From the NCBI GenBank assembly GCA_964304625.1, contig OZ199840.1, positions 930,001-994,000 of the forward strand: 64,000 nt of DNA, in the 5' to 3' direction. This document shows positions 1-13,102 of this stretch, one piece after another. Both the position numbers and the translations under genes were made by a program. The notes under the pieces were generated by a model, which had not been told where the DNA came from, searched no databases, and saw only the letters and a program-made list of their open reading frames with translations. The DNA comes from Kudoa neothunni. Taxonomy: Eukaryota; Cnidaria. How positions within the stretch are numbered: the first letter of the stretch is position 1; the number at the start of each line of letters is the position of its first letter.

Positions 1-272
1 TCGAAATATGAAATTCAAGAATAATCATAAGAAACAAACCCAATGAAAGTTTTTAAAAATGTTAGCGGCAGAGTTGCTGGGAAACGATGATAAAAATTTT
101 AAAACCAACCCAATAAAAAGGAACCTCCGTTTGGAAGAGGTGAATGCTATATTTGCCCAACTAACATGAAAAAAAGCAGGAGAATTTGTTCAAGTTGAAA
201 CAAATTAACCTGCAAAAATCACAGAATTGAAAACATAGAATGCGATGTATGTGACAACAAATAAAATATATT
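1..272 (+). pseudogene. piggyBac transposase, C-terminal tail (window edge)
   Basis: From about 125 to 270 the plus strand reads as a cysteine-rich tail: GECYICPTNMKKSRRICSS, then NKLTCKNHRIENIECDVC and a stop. The C-x2-C / C-x2-C / C-x4-H / C-x2-C spacing is that of the terminal zinc-finger-like domain of piggyBac (DDE_Tnp_1_7) transposases. The catalytic part lies outside the window. There is one in-frame stop where a cysteine is expected, and one frame change just before the finger, so this copy looks dead. It is a different copy from the element at 9985-12321. Confidence 0.6.
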
Positions 273-1434
273 GAATTATTTATCTACTTTATTTCATCAT
301 ATTTTTATCCGAAATTAAGTTTTTTTTATTAAATTTGATTATATCCGCAAAATATATCATATTTGTGTATTTTACCTATTTAGATTATAGACAAAACAAG
401 TAGAATCAATGTCATTATAATGAGATTGTATAGATAGTTTAAACATGTGTACCAGTTTCATATTGTAAAATATTAAATTATTTTTTATTTTTCAAGCTTA
501 ATTATCGCTTTTACTCATAAACAAAAAAAATTGTTTATTATAATTGTTTTGTGCCAATAAATCATAAAACACCATCTAAATTAAACCGCTAATTACAATC
601 ATAAAATAACAATTTTGAAAATGATACGATTATTCTAAATATAGAAATTCTATGAACTAACTTTATTTTGTTTCAATATTACGATATCGATTTTATATAG
701 GTTGATATTTGCAAATTATTTTTGTATGCGCGCACCTAAAAAATTTTATTTTAATGTTTTAATTCAAATGTTTTTTTTTAACTTAAACCAAGCTATTTAA
801 TTTTCTTATTTATCTTTATAGTTAAATAGTTTAAATTATAATTATGCTATGATTAAATTTCATAGGACCATAGCGGTCCTCTTCAGGCATTCGTGTAACT
901 TTTTTTTTGCAGGTTTTCGAGGTTAAACTGTAGCAAATGCATAACGTTAATATCAAAAATAATTTTTGTGGATGGAATTACGGCATTATCACCATTAAAT
1001 GTTCAAACAAATATCACGATAATTTGATTTAAAAAATTTATGCTTAATCTCCTAACAAATTATAATCTTTTTTTGGAAAATGCGGCCATTATTCTGCATT
1101 TTAACCATGAAAGTACTATTAATCCTCGTACCCATGGTGGGGATAATCTTGACACTCACAAGTTTTGATCGGTGTTTTATTGTAAACACATCCATGAAAC
1201 AAAAAAAAGGTTTGCTTCTACTTTTGATTTATTTTTAAGTCTCATTTATTATAATAAATATAAAAATTTGTTATATATTTTCTTTATAGGTATTTTAAAC
1301 TTCGTAACATTAAATACATGCTACCATTTTAGATGCCATTTTGAACCCCGTTTTTATCTTAAAAACTCCGGACAATACTTCAGCAATTTACATCGTGTCG
1401 TAAAAAATAAGCAATTATTATAACAGAATAATTA
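273..1434. other. AT-rich intergenic DNA
   Basis: No supported gene. There is a small perfect hairpin around 865-881 (AGGACC/GGTCCT arms) whose loop resembles the CCATAGCGG of the piggyBac end at 9989. An 83-codon open frame near 1172-1423 is low-complexity and AT-driven. Confidence 0.5.
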
Positions 1435-2004
1435 CGAATGTTAAAATATACATAATAAACATAAAAAATATAAAAACCTTTCTTATTCAAACATTTGACA
1501 AAGATTGTGAATAAATGAATGCATGTTTATTCTAGAAATAAAAAAATTTCCAAATAATTATTTTAAATAACGTATAATATATATGGGATTATGAAATATT
1601 TAAATCCCCTATTAAAGCCTGACTATCATAACATCGATATTGAGATTGATTTTAGTAATAATACAATTTAAACAGTTTTATCATAAGAAGTGTCAACATT
1701 TAGTACGCATTCAAAGATTAACTGGTTTAGAAGTCATGCTAAAAAATTATATATGTACCCATAGATTCATTTAACTTGAGACTAAAAAACATTAGTAATT
1801 TCTTATATCCAAATTTTTTCCATGGACAACCAACAGTCAATATATTTCATTAAGTCATCCTTTGTAATCAGAAATTACTCGCAACGTATATTTTTCATGA
1901 ATTTATTCTTATATTAAACAGTCCACTCTAACATTTCATTGTCAAGAGAATTTAAGAAAGTCAAAAGTGGAGTATCGAAATTTTTAAGACGTTATTTTTA
2001 CATC

Positions 2005-2174
2005 TTATGTCATATAAATTATCCTCAGCCTCAGTTTGTCATAGAGTGCATTTCGTTTGTTCAGATAATTTTTCTCCATCCTTCGATACCAGTGCGTGAA
2101 TATTTTCTTCATGAAGATCAATTTTATCATTTTAATCATATTAATCTTATGTGAGGTTCTCAATTGTACAATCG
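2005..2174 (-). pseudogene. Small conserved open segment, copy 1 (unknown gene or exon)
   Basis: About 55 codons are open on the minus strand, containing KKIFTHWYRRMEKN and later KRNALYDKL. The segment matches 13103-13402 in the other duplication copy (WKIFTRWYQRMEKN, NALEDKL). A candidate acceptor (TTTAG) lies just upstream in both copies, and a possible 35-nt GTAAACTG...TATGTAG intron further upstream is conserved too. No complete gene could be assembled and no family is recognised. It could be a decayed small gene, or non-coding DNA with chance openness. Confidence 0.3.
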
Positions 2175-2538
2175 CTAAATTAGGAATCAGCCTATTCTAA
2201 ACAGTAGTCATATTCAGCATATTCAAGATTCAATGTACTACGTTTATGGCTAAAATGACAAGTATCTACATATTTTCCACTCGTTTATTTAAACAGTTTA
2301 CAAATTATCTATAATAAAAAATCGTTTATTATATCTATTTCTATAAGCCATGCAAACAAAACTATGAATTTTTCCAAAAAGGCAAGGATCATAATGACTC
2401 CGTAGATTTCTCGCTTAAGCTTCCTTTCTTCGGTCCAACGTGAGTTAACTCTACTTATGGCACAAATTTTTATTAATTGCATATGATTAAATAAATATAT
2501 TCATAATTAAAAATATGTCTATTTTTCTGCTATATAAT

Positions 2539-4566
2539 TAGGGTTTGCAATTTTTGATTAAAATCGATTTCCATTGATTTAAACCGTTGAATTTGAAAAA
2601 ACGTGCAAGTTTTATATTTTTTTGATTGATAAAAGCTAATTTTGTTTAATTGAAACCCTTGAAAATGAGAAGAAAACGTCGAGAGTCGACTGATTATTTA
2701 ATTGATTGGAACGACTTGGAAGTTGCGGGAGACATGTTCTCATACAAATATTGCGAGCTAGTCTTACCCCTTTAAATAAAACAAAATACAAACACACGTT
2801 ATATCGTAAAAACACGCGACTATGAAGATTAATGTGAAAAACACTATCCCCAACAAAGATATTTTGAACCGTGATAGATCCAACTCAAGCGAAATTGAAA
2901 TGGACCTAATAAAGATTGTATTATTTGATGGTCTTCCATTCCAGGCTATCAATAAAGATAGTTCATTAAGGAATTTTCGTTTTAAATACTGCCCAGCTTT
3001 ACGATCATTACCCGATGGAAGAGTTCTTATCGATAAACATATTTCCCCGATATTTTTGAGGAGTATGCAAGCGATTAAACTAGCAATGGTAGATGTTCGA
3101 TACAGTTTGATAATTGACGAGTTGCCTGACTTTAATAATATACATGTTTTCAACACGTTGGCTAGTTATTACGATCACCAATAAAATAAAAGAATAATAT
3201 TTATGTATGATTCACCCAGAATTTTAAATTGCAATTCTGTTATTGTTGCTAATCAATTATCAAACATGCTGAAACGCTACGACTTGGTATGGGATAACGG
3301 TTTCGTTATTACTTCGGAATCAGCGTTATACATGAAAAAATTCATTAATAATTTGAAAGCAATGTGTTCACATATTGTTCGAATTCCATGCTTTTCTCAT
3401 ATTATCTATCTTGTTGTCCGAAAAGCTACAGACGAATATTTCTTGGATATTAAAAAATTCTGCACAAAGTTTTCATCTATTCTGTCCAATTATAATACAA
3501 AGAGAACATTCCTGATTCATCTCAAGAACAACAATTTGGAAGATGTCAAAGAAATTCTTCGTGTCATGGAAATCCGTTGGTATAATTTTTACAATTGCTT
3601 AAAGCGAATAAAATAATATTACCCAGCTGTTGTCGATTTTCTAAATGAAATTAAACCTTTAGAATTCTGAAAACGTCTAAATGAAATTCTACTAATTAAT
3701 TCTGAGAATATCAATGTCTTATTTCTCTCGGTCACTGTGTTAATTGATGAACTTACGCCGCTGGTTGAATTTTCGAAACGTATTGAAACTAACGATAATT
3801 TTTGTTTTCCATGTATGTTCGACTGGATGAATAATAATTTTGGAATGAATAATAATTTTCTGAATGATCACAAAGATAATCTTGGACTTCTTCCATTTAA
3901 AATTAGAACAAATCTTATCAATAAAATTGAATCATTTCGCTGGAGCATCATCGAAGAAATCCACGATTTAATATCAAATAGTATTAATGATTGCTTTCCA
4001 TCAGCCACTTTCTCTAAAACAATCGAAAACATTGATCCAACAACGCCCTTATCAACTGACAATGGACATATTGATTATCTTTGTTATTTAATAGAGGCTA
4101 AAGACGAAGTTATCCATAATGATGAATACAATTTCTTCTGTAAGGCACGTAATAATTTAAGTTATCCCTTTATCACTACAGACTTCTCGAAGGAAAAATC
4201 CAATATTTTCCTATTGCTGTGAAAACTTTCGTTGGATTTGTTGGCAATAAACACTTCATCTATCACCGTAGAACGAAGCTTTTCGAAACTAAATTATATA
4301 TTTCGAAAAAAAATTATGAAACTCTCAAATGAACGCGTTTCAATGGTTTTGATGCTTCATTTTAACGGTCCATCTCTATTTTAACAAGAGGTTACTCAAC
4401 ATAATTATTTTTACTTTAAAAAACTTTGTTTGTTTAGTCCCCCAAAAATCCAGATTTTTCTTTTATTCTTAAAATATACGTGAACAAAGCCGATTTCGAG
4501 AAGAAAAATTTGATTGATAAAATCCGTCGAATAAAAAAAAATAAACGTCGAAATTTGTAAACCCTG
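2539..4566 (+). mobile_element. hAT DNA transposon with 8-bp target duplication
   Basis: The ends are TAGGGTTTGCAA (2539) and, on the reverse strand, CAGGGTTTACAA (4566). They are flanked by a perfect 8-bp duplication TATATAAT (2531-2538 and 4567-4574), the hAT signature. The plus strand carries transposase pieces from about 2666 to 4385, including a central region around HIVRIPCFSHI. The C-terminal dimerisation region contains TVERSFSKLNYIF and RVSMVLMLHFNG. At least three stops or frame changes separate the pieces, so it is non-autonomous now. The intact target duplication and absence from duplication copy 2 argue for a fairly recent insertion. Confidence 0.9.
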
Positions 4567-4684
4567 TATATAATCATAAAATAGATAATATGTATTAGCT
4601 TGAATTTGAATATAATATGTATTAATTAAATAAATATCAAATTAAAGTGTTATATTTTTAATAATCCTCATCATCGAAATGAAT

Positions 4685-7600
4685 CTAATTTCTATTCTTC
4701 CAGTAACCAAAATAGAATCCTGCTCCAATAACAACAAGAGCTATTGGAACTACAGTAGCAATAATTCTAAATATCAAAGTTAAACAAGACATATCTACTT
4801 ATTATACATTGTATTGGTTGATCTAAACAAATTTAAAACTAATATTTACACATCGAAGTTACGTAGATTTATTGGAGGTTTCACCTATTATTTAATTTAA
4901 AAAGTTGATATAAGTGGTCTTATTTTACCTTTATTAATTTTTTCAAGCCCAAATACATTACTTTGGACACTATGGAATACTTCCAACTGATAATTACTTG
5001 TGTCTTCAACATCAGAAATGGAGAATCCCCTGCAAGGAGGAAACACATCGCAACCCTCACCAACTATCATGCATTGCTTAACTATTTGGTTGGATGGGTC
5101 GTCCAAATTTATTAATTTCCATTTACACAAAGAAGTTTGATCCACATCTTTCGGTAAAGTCGTTTTCACATTTATGGTTGTATCTTCACGGGTAATTACA
5201 ATTGTTATTTTTTTCGTGGGGTTCACATGTGGTGTAGCTGATGGATCTGAAATTAAATATTAATTATTTAATTAAAATATAATTTTTAATTATAGTTTTA
5301 TTAATATTTAATTAAATTTTTGAGGTTAATGTATAATAAATTTTACTTTTGGGTATGTCTATTGTAGTTTCAGTAGATCTTCCAACAGCTGTCACTAAAA
5401 CTCTGTACTCTTTGTCTGCTTCGTATACTTCACTAAATATGATACTACTACATGAGGGTGGTACTTCACAAGATGGGGTTGTAAGCTTATTAATCGGCGG
5501 CGTTACTTTTTTTGATGGTTGACCTGTTGATCTAGACACCATAGGTTGTGAGAGAGTTGATTTCATATCAGATTCGGCAGTATTTCCTGTCGATTGTGGT
5601 GCTGGGCATTCATACAACATATCATATGTTTCCCCATTCTTTACTTTTACTTTGTAGTGGCATACAGCTTCGGCATAAGGTGAAGATAATGTGCCTACTA
5701 CTTTAAAACCTTTTTCCAAAAATTGATTTTTTAGTGTGAGAGTTGACATTTCTTAACAATCATAATTTAAAGTTAAATATTCGATGAAGTTTTATACCTG
5801 TCTTTATTTGATAAACTTTAGAACCGTAATCTTTGTGTGCTACAACCTTGAGATCGTAATCTGTTCCAGGAGTCAATCCCACAATATTTTGAGTGTCTCT
5901 ACAGAATCCTCTGCATGGATAACTATCCACACACATTGCACACACGTATACATTCTTTCCGCGGGGGCTGAGGTAGTAAGCACATGTTATATCTGATATG
6001 CCAACCGCCGTGTTAACTTCGAGAGCTTTAATGGAAAGATGGGTATCCCCTATGGTTGTCGTTGCATCGGGGAAAACATTTCCGGCTGTTGCATCTATAT
6101 ATTATGTTATATATAGACATTATTCTATTTTCAATAAACTCGTTCTGAAGAAAATGTGCTCTTTAAAATTAGCCTTAACACCATGTCCATCATCTGCGTC
6201 CGCTTTAATTTCAAGAGTATAAGGTTTTCCACTGGCCAGTTGGGATACTGTTAATGTTGAAGTACACTGAGTGTCACAGTTGGTACTACCATTTCCACAT
6301 TTCGCTTCTGTACCATCCACATTTTTCAAAGAGGGTTTATCCGCAGCATAATAACCTACAGTACATGAAGAGAATTTCGGAGAATCGGTTGGATTAAATA
6401 AGCTTGCATTCAGCGTCACGCCCGTAGCTGTGTAAGCCGATAATAGTTTAGCATACGTACTATCTTCCTTTTTATCATCAATAACTATATAAATCTTATT
6501 TGAAATATTTAACTTTCTTATAAACCAAATTTTTTTTGTATGTATCCAAAGTATGTAGTTTCACTTTTTTTTATTTGAAAATGTCTGGTTTGTATTAATA
6601 TTTCGACAACTGCTTTTGACGTTTCGAAAGTGAGCTCCACATTATCACATGGTGCGTAGCAATCTTTATCTTTACCACCACAATTCGATGTGTAATCTTT
6701 AGTTTCTCCAGATTGAATTATAGTGGATTCTTCCTTTATACCAAATCGACAGATTTCAAACGGAAATTTATTAGTAAACTTAAGTAGATATTTATTTTTC
6801 TCGTTATGATTATACTTCACATAATATTGTGGTATGTAAACGTCGGTATTCATCAAAGTATAATTATTTTGAAGTTTATAATAGAATGATGGATAACCCA
6901 CGCATTTCATTTCATAATGTGGGATCATCAAATCAAAATCTACTTCATTATTATCGTTACTTGTAACACAATTAGCTCCGGCGGTTCCTGCAACGTATTG
7001 TACATCCTTATAGAAAATGGGGCAATCAACTTTCTTACAAGTTGTCGTACTCAACTTCAATTTACTTCCACTTGTTGTTATTGTAACTTGTGGGTTTATC
7101 AACAAATCTATAAATATATAGATATGTAATATACACATTAATTACGTATGTCTAGTCCAAAAATAGTTCCTCCTTTAGTTAGTTGAGAAGCAGTTTGAGC
7201 CAGATTCACCGTAAAAACTCCAATATATTTTGTTCTTGGGGATAATTTATCATAGGTGATTTTATTATCATTTTTTGTACAGGTAATGACGCACTTACCA
7301 TTGACAATTGCGTTGCCAGTTCCAGGGCACTGATTAACATCTTGATAAGTAACCCCATTGTCATTGGATTTTTGGATATAGCAATAGTTCGACTCGATAA
7401 AGTCACCGCCGCTCAATACTAAATGAACCTTCATACTGCGCTCATCTTCCACAATTTTATATGAGAGGGATTTTGGCGCAGCCGGCAGAAGTTGAAGTTG
7501 TTGTTGAGTTTGAGCTTTAGCTTGACCTTGAGCTTCAGTATGAGGTATTGTTTGTAGCTCAGTTTGAGTTTCAGACACTAATGAATCTTGTAAAGTTTTT

Positions 7601-7692
7601 TTTGCTATAATTGATTGAAATATACATTCAGTAATAGAAATGTTACAAATAAGTGTGAATATTATCCCTAATAAAAAGACAAACCCCTTCAT
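4685..7692 (-). CDS. Type I membrane protein with repeated Cys-rich FN3-like domains (copy 1)
   Basis: Seven exons (about 7692-7140, 7100-6535, 6480-6140, 6095-5810, 5755-5350, 5248-4930, 4795-4685) join in phase through short GT-AG introns to give roughly 850 residues. It starts with a signal peptide (MKGFVFLLGIIFTLICNIS), then a Gln/Thr-rich stalk, then five or six beta-sandwich modules. It ends in one membrane helix (IATVVPIALVVIGAGFYFGY) and a tail of about five residues (WKNRN). Each module carries a C...C-x3-C cluster before an FN3-like strand such as GLTPGTDYDLKVVA or LASGKPYTLEIKA. No catalytic motif is present, and the very short tail argues against direct signalling. A role in adhesion, ligand binding or surface coating is inferred. 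This copy has no break that I can see. The family is not recognised; FN3-like is my reading of the strand pattern. Confidence 0.8.
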
Positions 7693-8318
7693 TCTGATTT
7701 AAATTATCAAAAAGGGATATTAACGTTATATTCATAAAGAACAATACAATGAATGCATTGAAATTTAATAATACTTTCGTACCTTTTAATAGTGTAATTT
7801 TACTAACTTATTATCTTACGAATACGTTCCTTATTAACGTTGAATAAATATCGTTAACAAATAATAATTACCAAAAATAAAAAATGTATCGTTATTATTT
7901 CAAAATTTAAATTAAAAATACCATTGATTTGAAACCAACGTCAGATTTTAATTTTGTATAAAAATGAAAATCTTATAAAAATATTTAATAAATAATTTTA
8001 TTTTCAAAAATTCCTCTATCATATTTCATAATAAATGCCTAAAATAATATTTTATTGATTTCCCTGTAATTTAAATGATTATAAAATTCAATTCAATTAA
8101 AATACCAATTACATTCGTTTTATTAAGTTTTATACATTATTCAAACATAATTATTGATTTTTAAATCAAATATATTTATATTATTTCATCAACTTCATTA
8201 TTTTTTCATATCTTGTGTTGCATTCATACTTTTTAATCAACAAATATAATTAAAACATTTATATACATTTCCTTAAATACTTTCAAAGTTATTCTATTTA
8301 ATTTTTTCGGGATGGTAT
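7693..8318. other. Upstream flank of receptor copy 1
   Basis: AT-rich, no gene. It is alignable with 16861-17450, including a conserved stretch just upstream of the start codon (AAAGAACAATACAATGAATG in both) that probably includes the shared promoter. No TATA-like element stands out in such AT-rich DNA. Confidence 0.5.
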
Positions 8319-9830
8319 GGCGAATTTTCGCCGGAATAAATATGTTACGCGCGCAGTTATGAGAGACAATAAATATGGCGGAAGATTTTGTTCCAGAATT
8401 TAAGTTACTTGAATCTAAAAGAAACTATTACATGCTTTCATACAAAAGTTATTTCTACTTAAAAGATTACAACAATGAGAAATTTCAATATTTGTGATGT
8501 CAAATTCGAAAATGCCAAGAAAGATTAAGATCTTATCCCCTCAATAATATAAACAACATCGATGAATTACACTTCCACAACCATATTATTAACGATGAGG
8601 ATATAAAAATCAACTATTATACGACAAAATCAAAAATTTAGCCAAAACCAAAACAAACGTTTATCTAACATCAAAAATTTATAGTTTAGTTTCCATTGAC
8701 GAAAATATTAACAATTTACCAATAATATCAGAAAAAACATTATAGAAAAATATTCAAAACGAAAGAAAAAGAGACAACATCGATACCTCTCCAGTACCGG
8801 AAAATTACGATTATTGTTAACGTTGCGAAACGAACCATTAGTCTCTACAGATAACAACCGAATAATAATATTTTCAACAGAAAAAAATTTAATCCATTTA
8901 AGATCATCAAATTATTGGATGGTCGATAGAACATTCAGAGTGGCACCAAACAATTTTTACCAACTTTATGTCATTCATGGCTCAGTTTTCTACAAAATTT
9001 TCCCTCACGTCCAACAAAATACAACAAACATACGACAAAATAATTCAAATAATCAAAGAAAAAGGTAAGATGGAACTACCAAACTATGTGATAATCGATT
9101 TTGAAATTGGAGCATATAATACTTATTTCTGCCTTTTTCATTTGGGATAAAGTGTATATAGAAAAATCCAAAAACTCGGCTTTTCTGAAGAGTATTAAAA
9201 AACGATGATTTAAACATTTTATTAAAAGTCTAACTTCGCTTGCATTTGTTCCCACTCATCATATCGAAGATGAATACATAAAACTAAAAGAAAAATCAAA
9301 CAAAATGGAATATGCAAATATACCAACATTCATTAATTATTTTGAAAAAAACTTTGTTTGCAATCCAAAATTCCAAATAAAATCTTGGAATGCATATAAT
9401 TAGAATATTTCAAAATGTTAAACTGACCTCGAATTCCGATGAAATATTTAACAGATATTTCTCCTCTAAATTTTTCCAACATCATTCCGGAATTTTAACA
9501 TTCATAAAAATGTTAAAAGAACAACAAAGTTTCACCGAAGAAGAAATAAGTTATCAATTATCACACCCAAACTCCAAAACATATGTAAAAAAACCTGTGA
9601 AAAATATGAACAAATCAAATCAATATTTCAAAATAATCACCTTTTTATGACACATTTTACGTCGAAACTATCGCGCGTATATATAATTGGCGTTTGGAAT
9701 AATTATAAAAATATTATTATATTATCTCTATTGTTTTGTTATTACATCAGTGTCTTTTTGTATCAGTAGCAGCTGCTCCATTTAAAATTGACGCGGGGGA
9801 GCAGCGGATTAATTCCGGCGAAAGTTCGCC
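8319..9830 (+). mobile_element. MULE / FLYWCH-type DNA transposon
   Basis: Terminal inverted repeats of 23 bp (8319-8341 and 9808-9830, three mismatches) begin GGCGAA. Between them the plus strand encodes a FLYWCH-like zinc finger (about 8395-8590: aromatic strand pattern, C..C..HxH) followed by a MULE transposase. The first catalytic Asp lies in NYWMVDRTFRVAPNNFYQLY and the second in YVIIDFEIGAYN. The later FHLG and LGF segments follow the family order. Several stops and frame changes interrupt it, so it is probably inactive. No clear 9-bp target duplication was found. It sits exactly at the outer edge of duplication copy 1. Confidence 0.8.
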
Positions 9831-9984
9831 TTTCGATAATTCTACATAATTTCGCACTTTTTAAGTCTCATTACACATCATAGTATTATTGTTATTCTTA
9901 TGACCCTATCACAATAAATTTATTTAAATGAAATATTCTCAACACCCGTACTCAAAAATGGGGTAATTTTCACGTTTGGTGGAT

Positions 9985-12321
9985 TTAACCCATAGCGGTT
10001 TTCATATTTAAATCTTTAAAAAATTTAAACTGTAAATAGAGCACAATTATTAATGATAAAGCGTAAAATATTTCTTCTAGAATCATTTGGGAAGTATGAA
10101 AATAATCCAAAATACTAAAGTGCCAAAAAGGGCATGATAAACCCACCGTCGTGCGTTTTTCTCATTATGTGTTCATGCGTTTGCGCCGAGGAAAAATATA
10201 ATAATATATTAATAGAACGACAAAATATTACGACTTATGATAGATAATTGAACATTTGATATGCATGTAGTTTTTGCATTCCAGGCACAAATAGATAGTG
10301 TTTTTTTACAAACAACGCATTTGTATCTTTTTTTCAATGGGTTTGCGCTCATTGTTGGCCAATCACATAACAGAGCAGCGTGAATATTTGCTAGATATGA
10401 TCTTCTAGTAATTTTTTCAGTGCGGTCAGTTTGGATCATATTGTCTACAATACACCTAATATGAATCAACAATTTTACGTTTTATTTATTCTTATAATTG
10501 AGCCATTAGCAGGAATTGACCGCTGCGATTGAGATAATATTTGTAAAGAAGGGCCAGTACCACTTTTTGGAACGAATTTTTACTCTTTAACAGGATATAT
10601 TATTGTCTGCGATGTCAACGCCTCCCATATGTTTGTTATACATATATGAGACATACGGCTGATCTATCGTCACATAGCACTTTCTTGTTTTACAATAACG
10701 CTTTGTATACTGGACTGATTCAACAGAAAGCGCATTGCTAAGAAAGGCAACTGGTTTTGTATCGTTTCAATAAACGCAATTTTTTTGGTTGAGCGGTCTT
10801 CGTACGACTCATAAAAACCCCTCGGTTTCTTCTCCATTACCTTAGGATCTGTTAAGGGGCATTTACATCTCTCTTCTACAATTCAGCTTTCAATTTATAA
10901 GAGCTAAAAAAATTATCGAAAAAAACATGAACGTCATTTCTTCCTTCATGTTCTTCAACAAATTTTAACACAACACTGCCACCCCCAAACCAAGACTTTT
11001 GCAATAAGATTCCTCCTTACCGGTGTACACGTTAAAACTGTAAATATAACCATCAGAAGATGCTAAAACCCATTGCTTAAAGCCAAAACGAACCGGTTTC
11101 CCTTTCATGTACATTTTGCAAGTATGATGGCCTGTGTATGGTATCATTTGATCGTCAACTTAAAAGTTATTATGGAAAAAAACCAAATTTTTTAAGACTT
11201 TTATTCATTTTTTCAATTAATGGTCTTACTTTGAAAAGTTTTTCAGTTTTATCCAACTCTGAATTGTCGTTAAAATGTAGATATTTTTTAATAATTTGAA
11301 TCTACTGTATGACATTGACTTTTTCACAAGTTCAACGCCAGCGTCCAAAGCAGACTCCCAATACATATGCTGCTGGATAATTTATTATATCCAGTTAATA
11401 ATAAAATGCCGATGAAACATTTGAATTCCTTTATCGTCAAATGAAATTTATGGTCGATCTTTTGTTGAGCGTATAAATATGTTTCTTTAACGATATGCAA
11501 TAACACGTTTTCGTCAAAAAATTCCAGAAAAACATTCATACGACTCATACATATTCGAATCATCATTATAGATAATATTTATACTATGGGTTATCATATT
11601 TTCATTTATTGAGTTTGTCGACGAATTGCAACGTGGGATGATTTCTATGCCATCTGGCTCCGCCATTTTCAATGTTTTCATCTTGTTGTACGTTAATGAA
11701 AGTTTCTATTTCACCGCATATCTCAGGAACAGTTCCAATCTAAATGTTGTCGTAGTCTCTGTGGACGAACTCATCCTCTTCATCGGTCAATGTATCCACA
11801 TGATCTGGGGGTATGACCACAAAAACAATCGTATTTGGTAATTCATCGATATTTTCAATATTTTCGATAGCATCAACTAAGTTTCTGTACCTCATCTTAA
11901 AGCTTTTACCGGAGGTTAACAAAAAGATTAATTGAGAAATCGAACACCGGTGGTTTATCATGGCCTTTTCGGCACTGTTTTATTTTGATAATTATTTGTA
12001 GCTCTCTTATATATTATGTTTAATTCTTTACTTACATTAAACTTCTGGTAATATATTACTATATTCTAAAAATATAATATTTTTAAATAACAGTTTAGTA
12101 GAATTCCCGTTCTATTTGTATGTTGTCACATTACAAGGGTAATATAGAACAGTATCTGGCACAATGTTAAATATATTTAATGAATATTTTTTTTATATAA
12201 TAAGAGTAATTATACATATGAATCATATATCCTAGAATTACATTATTAAACGAATTATTGTAAGGTATACAGTGGCGTGAAAACTGTGCCGAAAAGGGAA
12301 CGAAAAATCACTATGGGTTAA
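9985..12321 (-). mobile_element. piggyBac DNA transposon
   Basis: TTAA occurs at both ends (9985-9988, 12318-12321), directly followed inward by CCCATAG on each side; 12 of the first 14 terminal bases match. TTAA target sites are the piggyBac hallmark, and the 2.3-kb length is typical. The minus strand carries the transposase from about 11895 to 10200. It has an acidic N-terminus (DTLTDEEDEFVHRD), a segment ending DDQMIPYTGHHTCKMYMKG, FFDNFFSSYKLKAEL with a candidate catalytic Asp, the YNKHMGGVDIADNN motif, and a Cys-rich tail (CVVCKK). Several frame breaks and stops are present. It lies between the two duplication copies. Confidence 0.9.
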
Positions 12322-12554
12322 TCTATGTTTCTCTGTAAACACATCATAATGAATTAAGAGAAGTTTATCTAAAATTTATTTTTAAAACTACTTTATTTTA
12401 ATAAATAATTAAAATTTGTAATATGTTATTTTATATCCACTTTATTTCTCGTAACATTGAAAATCACTATCCCCATGTGGAAACCATTTCAACTCCCATT
12501 TTTTTTTAAACTATAAATAGTATTTAAGTCATTTACATCATGTGATAAAAAAGA
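12322..12554. other. AT-rich spacer
   Basis: Nothing recognisable lies between the piggyBac right end and the start of duplication copy 2. Confidence 0.5.
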
Positions 12555-13102
12555 ATCTTAAATTATAATAAAGACTATTATTGCTAAAATATACTTAAAA
12601 AATATGGATAAAATATTTTTTATTCAAATAATTTATTTCAATTGTGAATCACTTAAAATATGCTTCTTTAGAAAGAGAAGAATTTATGAATACTTATTTT
12701 AAATAATATTATAATCAGACGTGGTTTACAAATATTTTAAAATTTAAATTACGACTAGACTATTATCACATAGATGGTGTGATCGACTCTAGCAATAAGG
12801 TGAATTACACAGTTGCACCACGAGATGTTTTAAAATTTAGCCTCACATTAAAGATGGACTGATTTAGATGTCATGTTTAAAAATTATGTACGTACCTATA
12901 AATTCACTTAATTCGAACTTTCAAAACATCAATAATTTCATATATCCACATTTTTCCCACAAAAAATAACAATCAATATAATTCCTTATGTTGTCTTTTG
13001 TAAACGATTTATGTTCTTCTCGCTCATTTCTCATGCATTGATTGTGAAATACATATATAAAATCTAACATCTCATTGTCAAGTAAGTTTAAGAGAGCCAA
13101 AA

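Larger units (their letters stand above)
1435..8310. repeat. Segmental duplication, copy 1
   Basis: This block aligns in the same orientation with 12555-17450. The shared parts are the flank at 1435-2520, the whole receptor gene with introns (4600-7700) and the upstream flank to about 8290. The hAT element at 2539-4566 is absent from copy 2, so it inserted after the duplication. Exons and introns of the 3' two thirds of the gene are near identical between copies, whereas the outer flanks are clearly more diverged. Confidence 0.85.

Noticed and set aside
7206-7406. Second minus-strand frame inside receptor exon 1
   Set aside because: It is an out-of-frame shadow of the signal-peptide exon; the other frame is conserved in copy 2.
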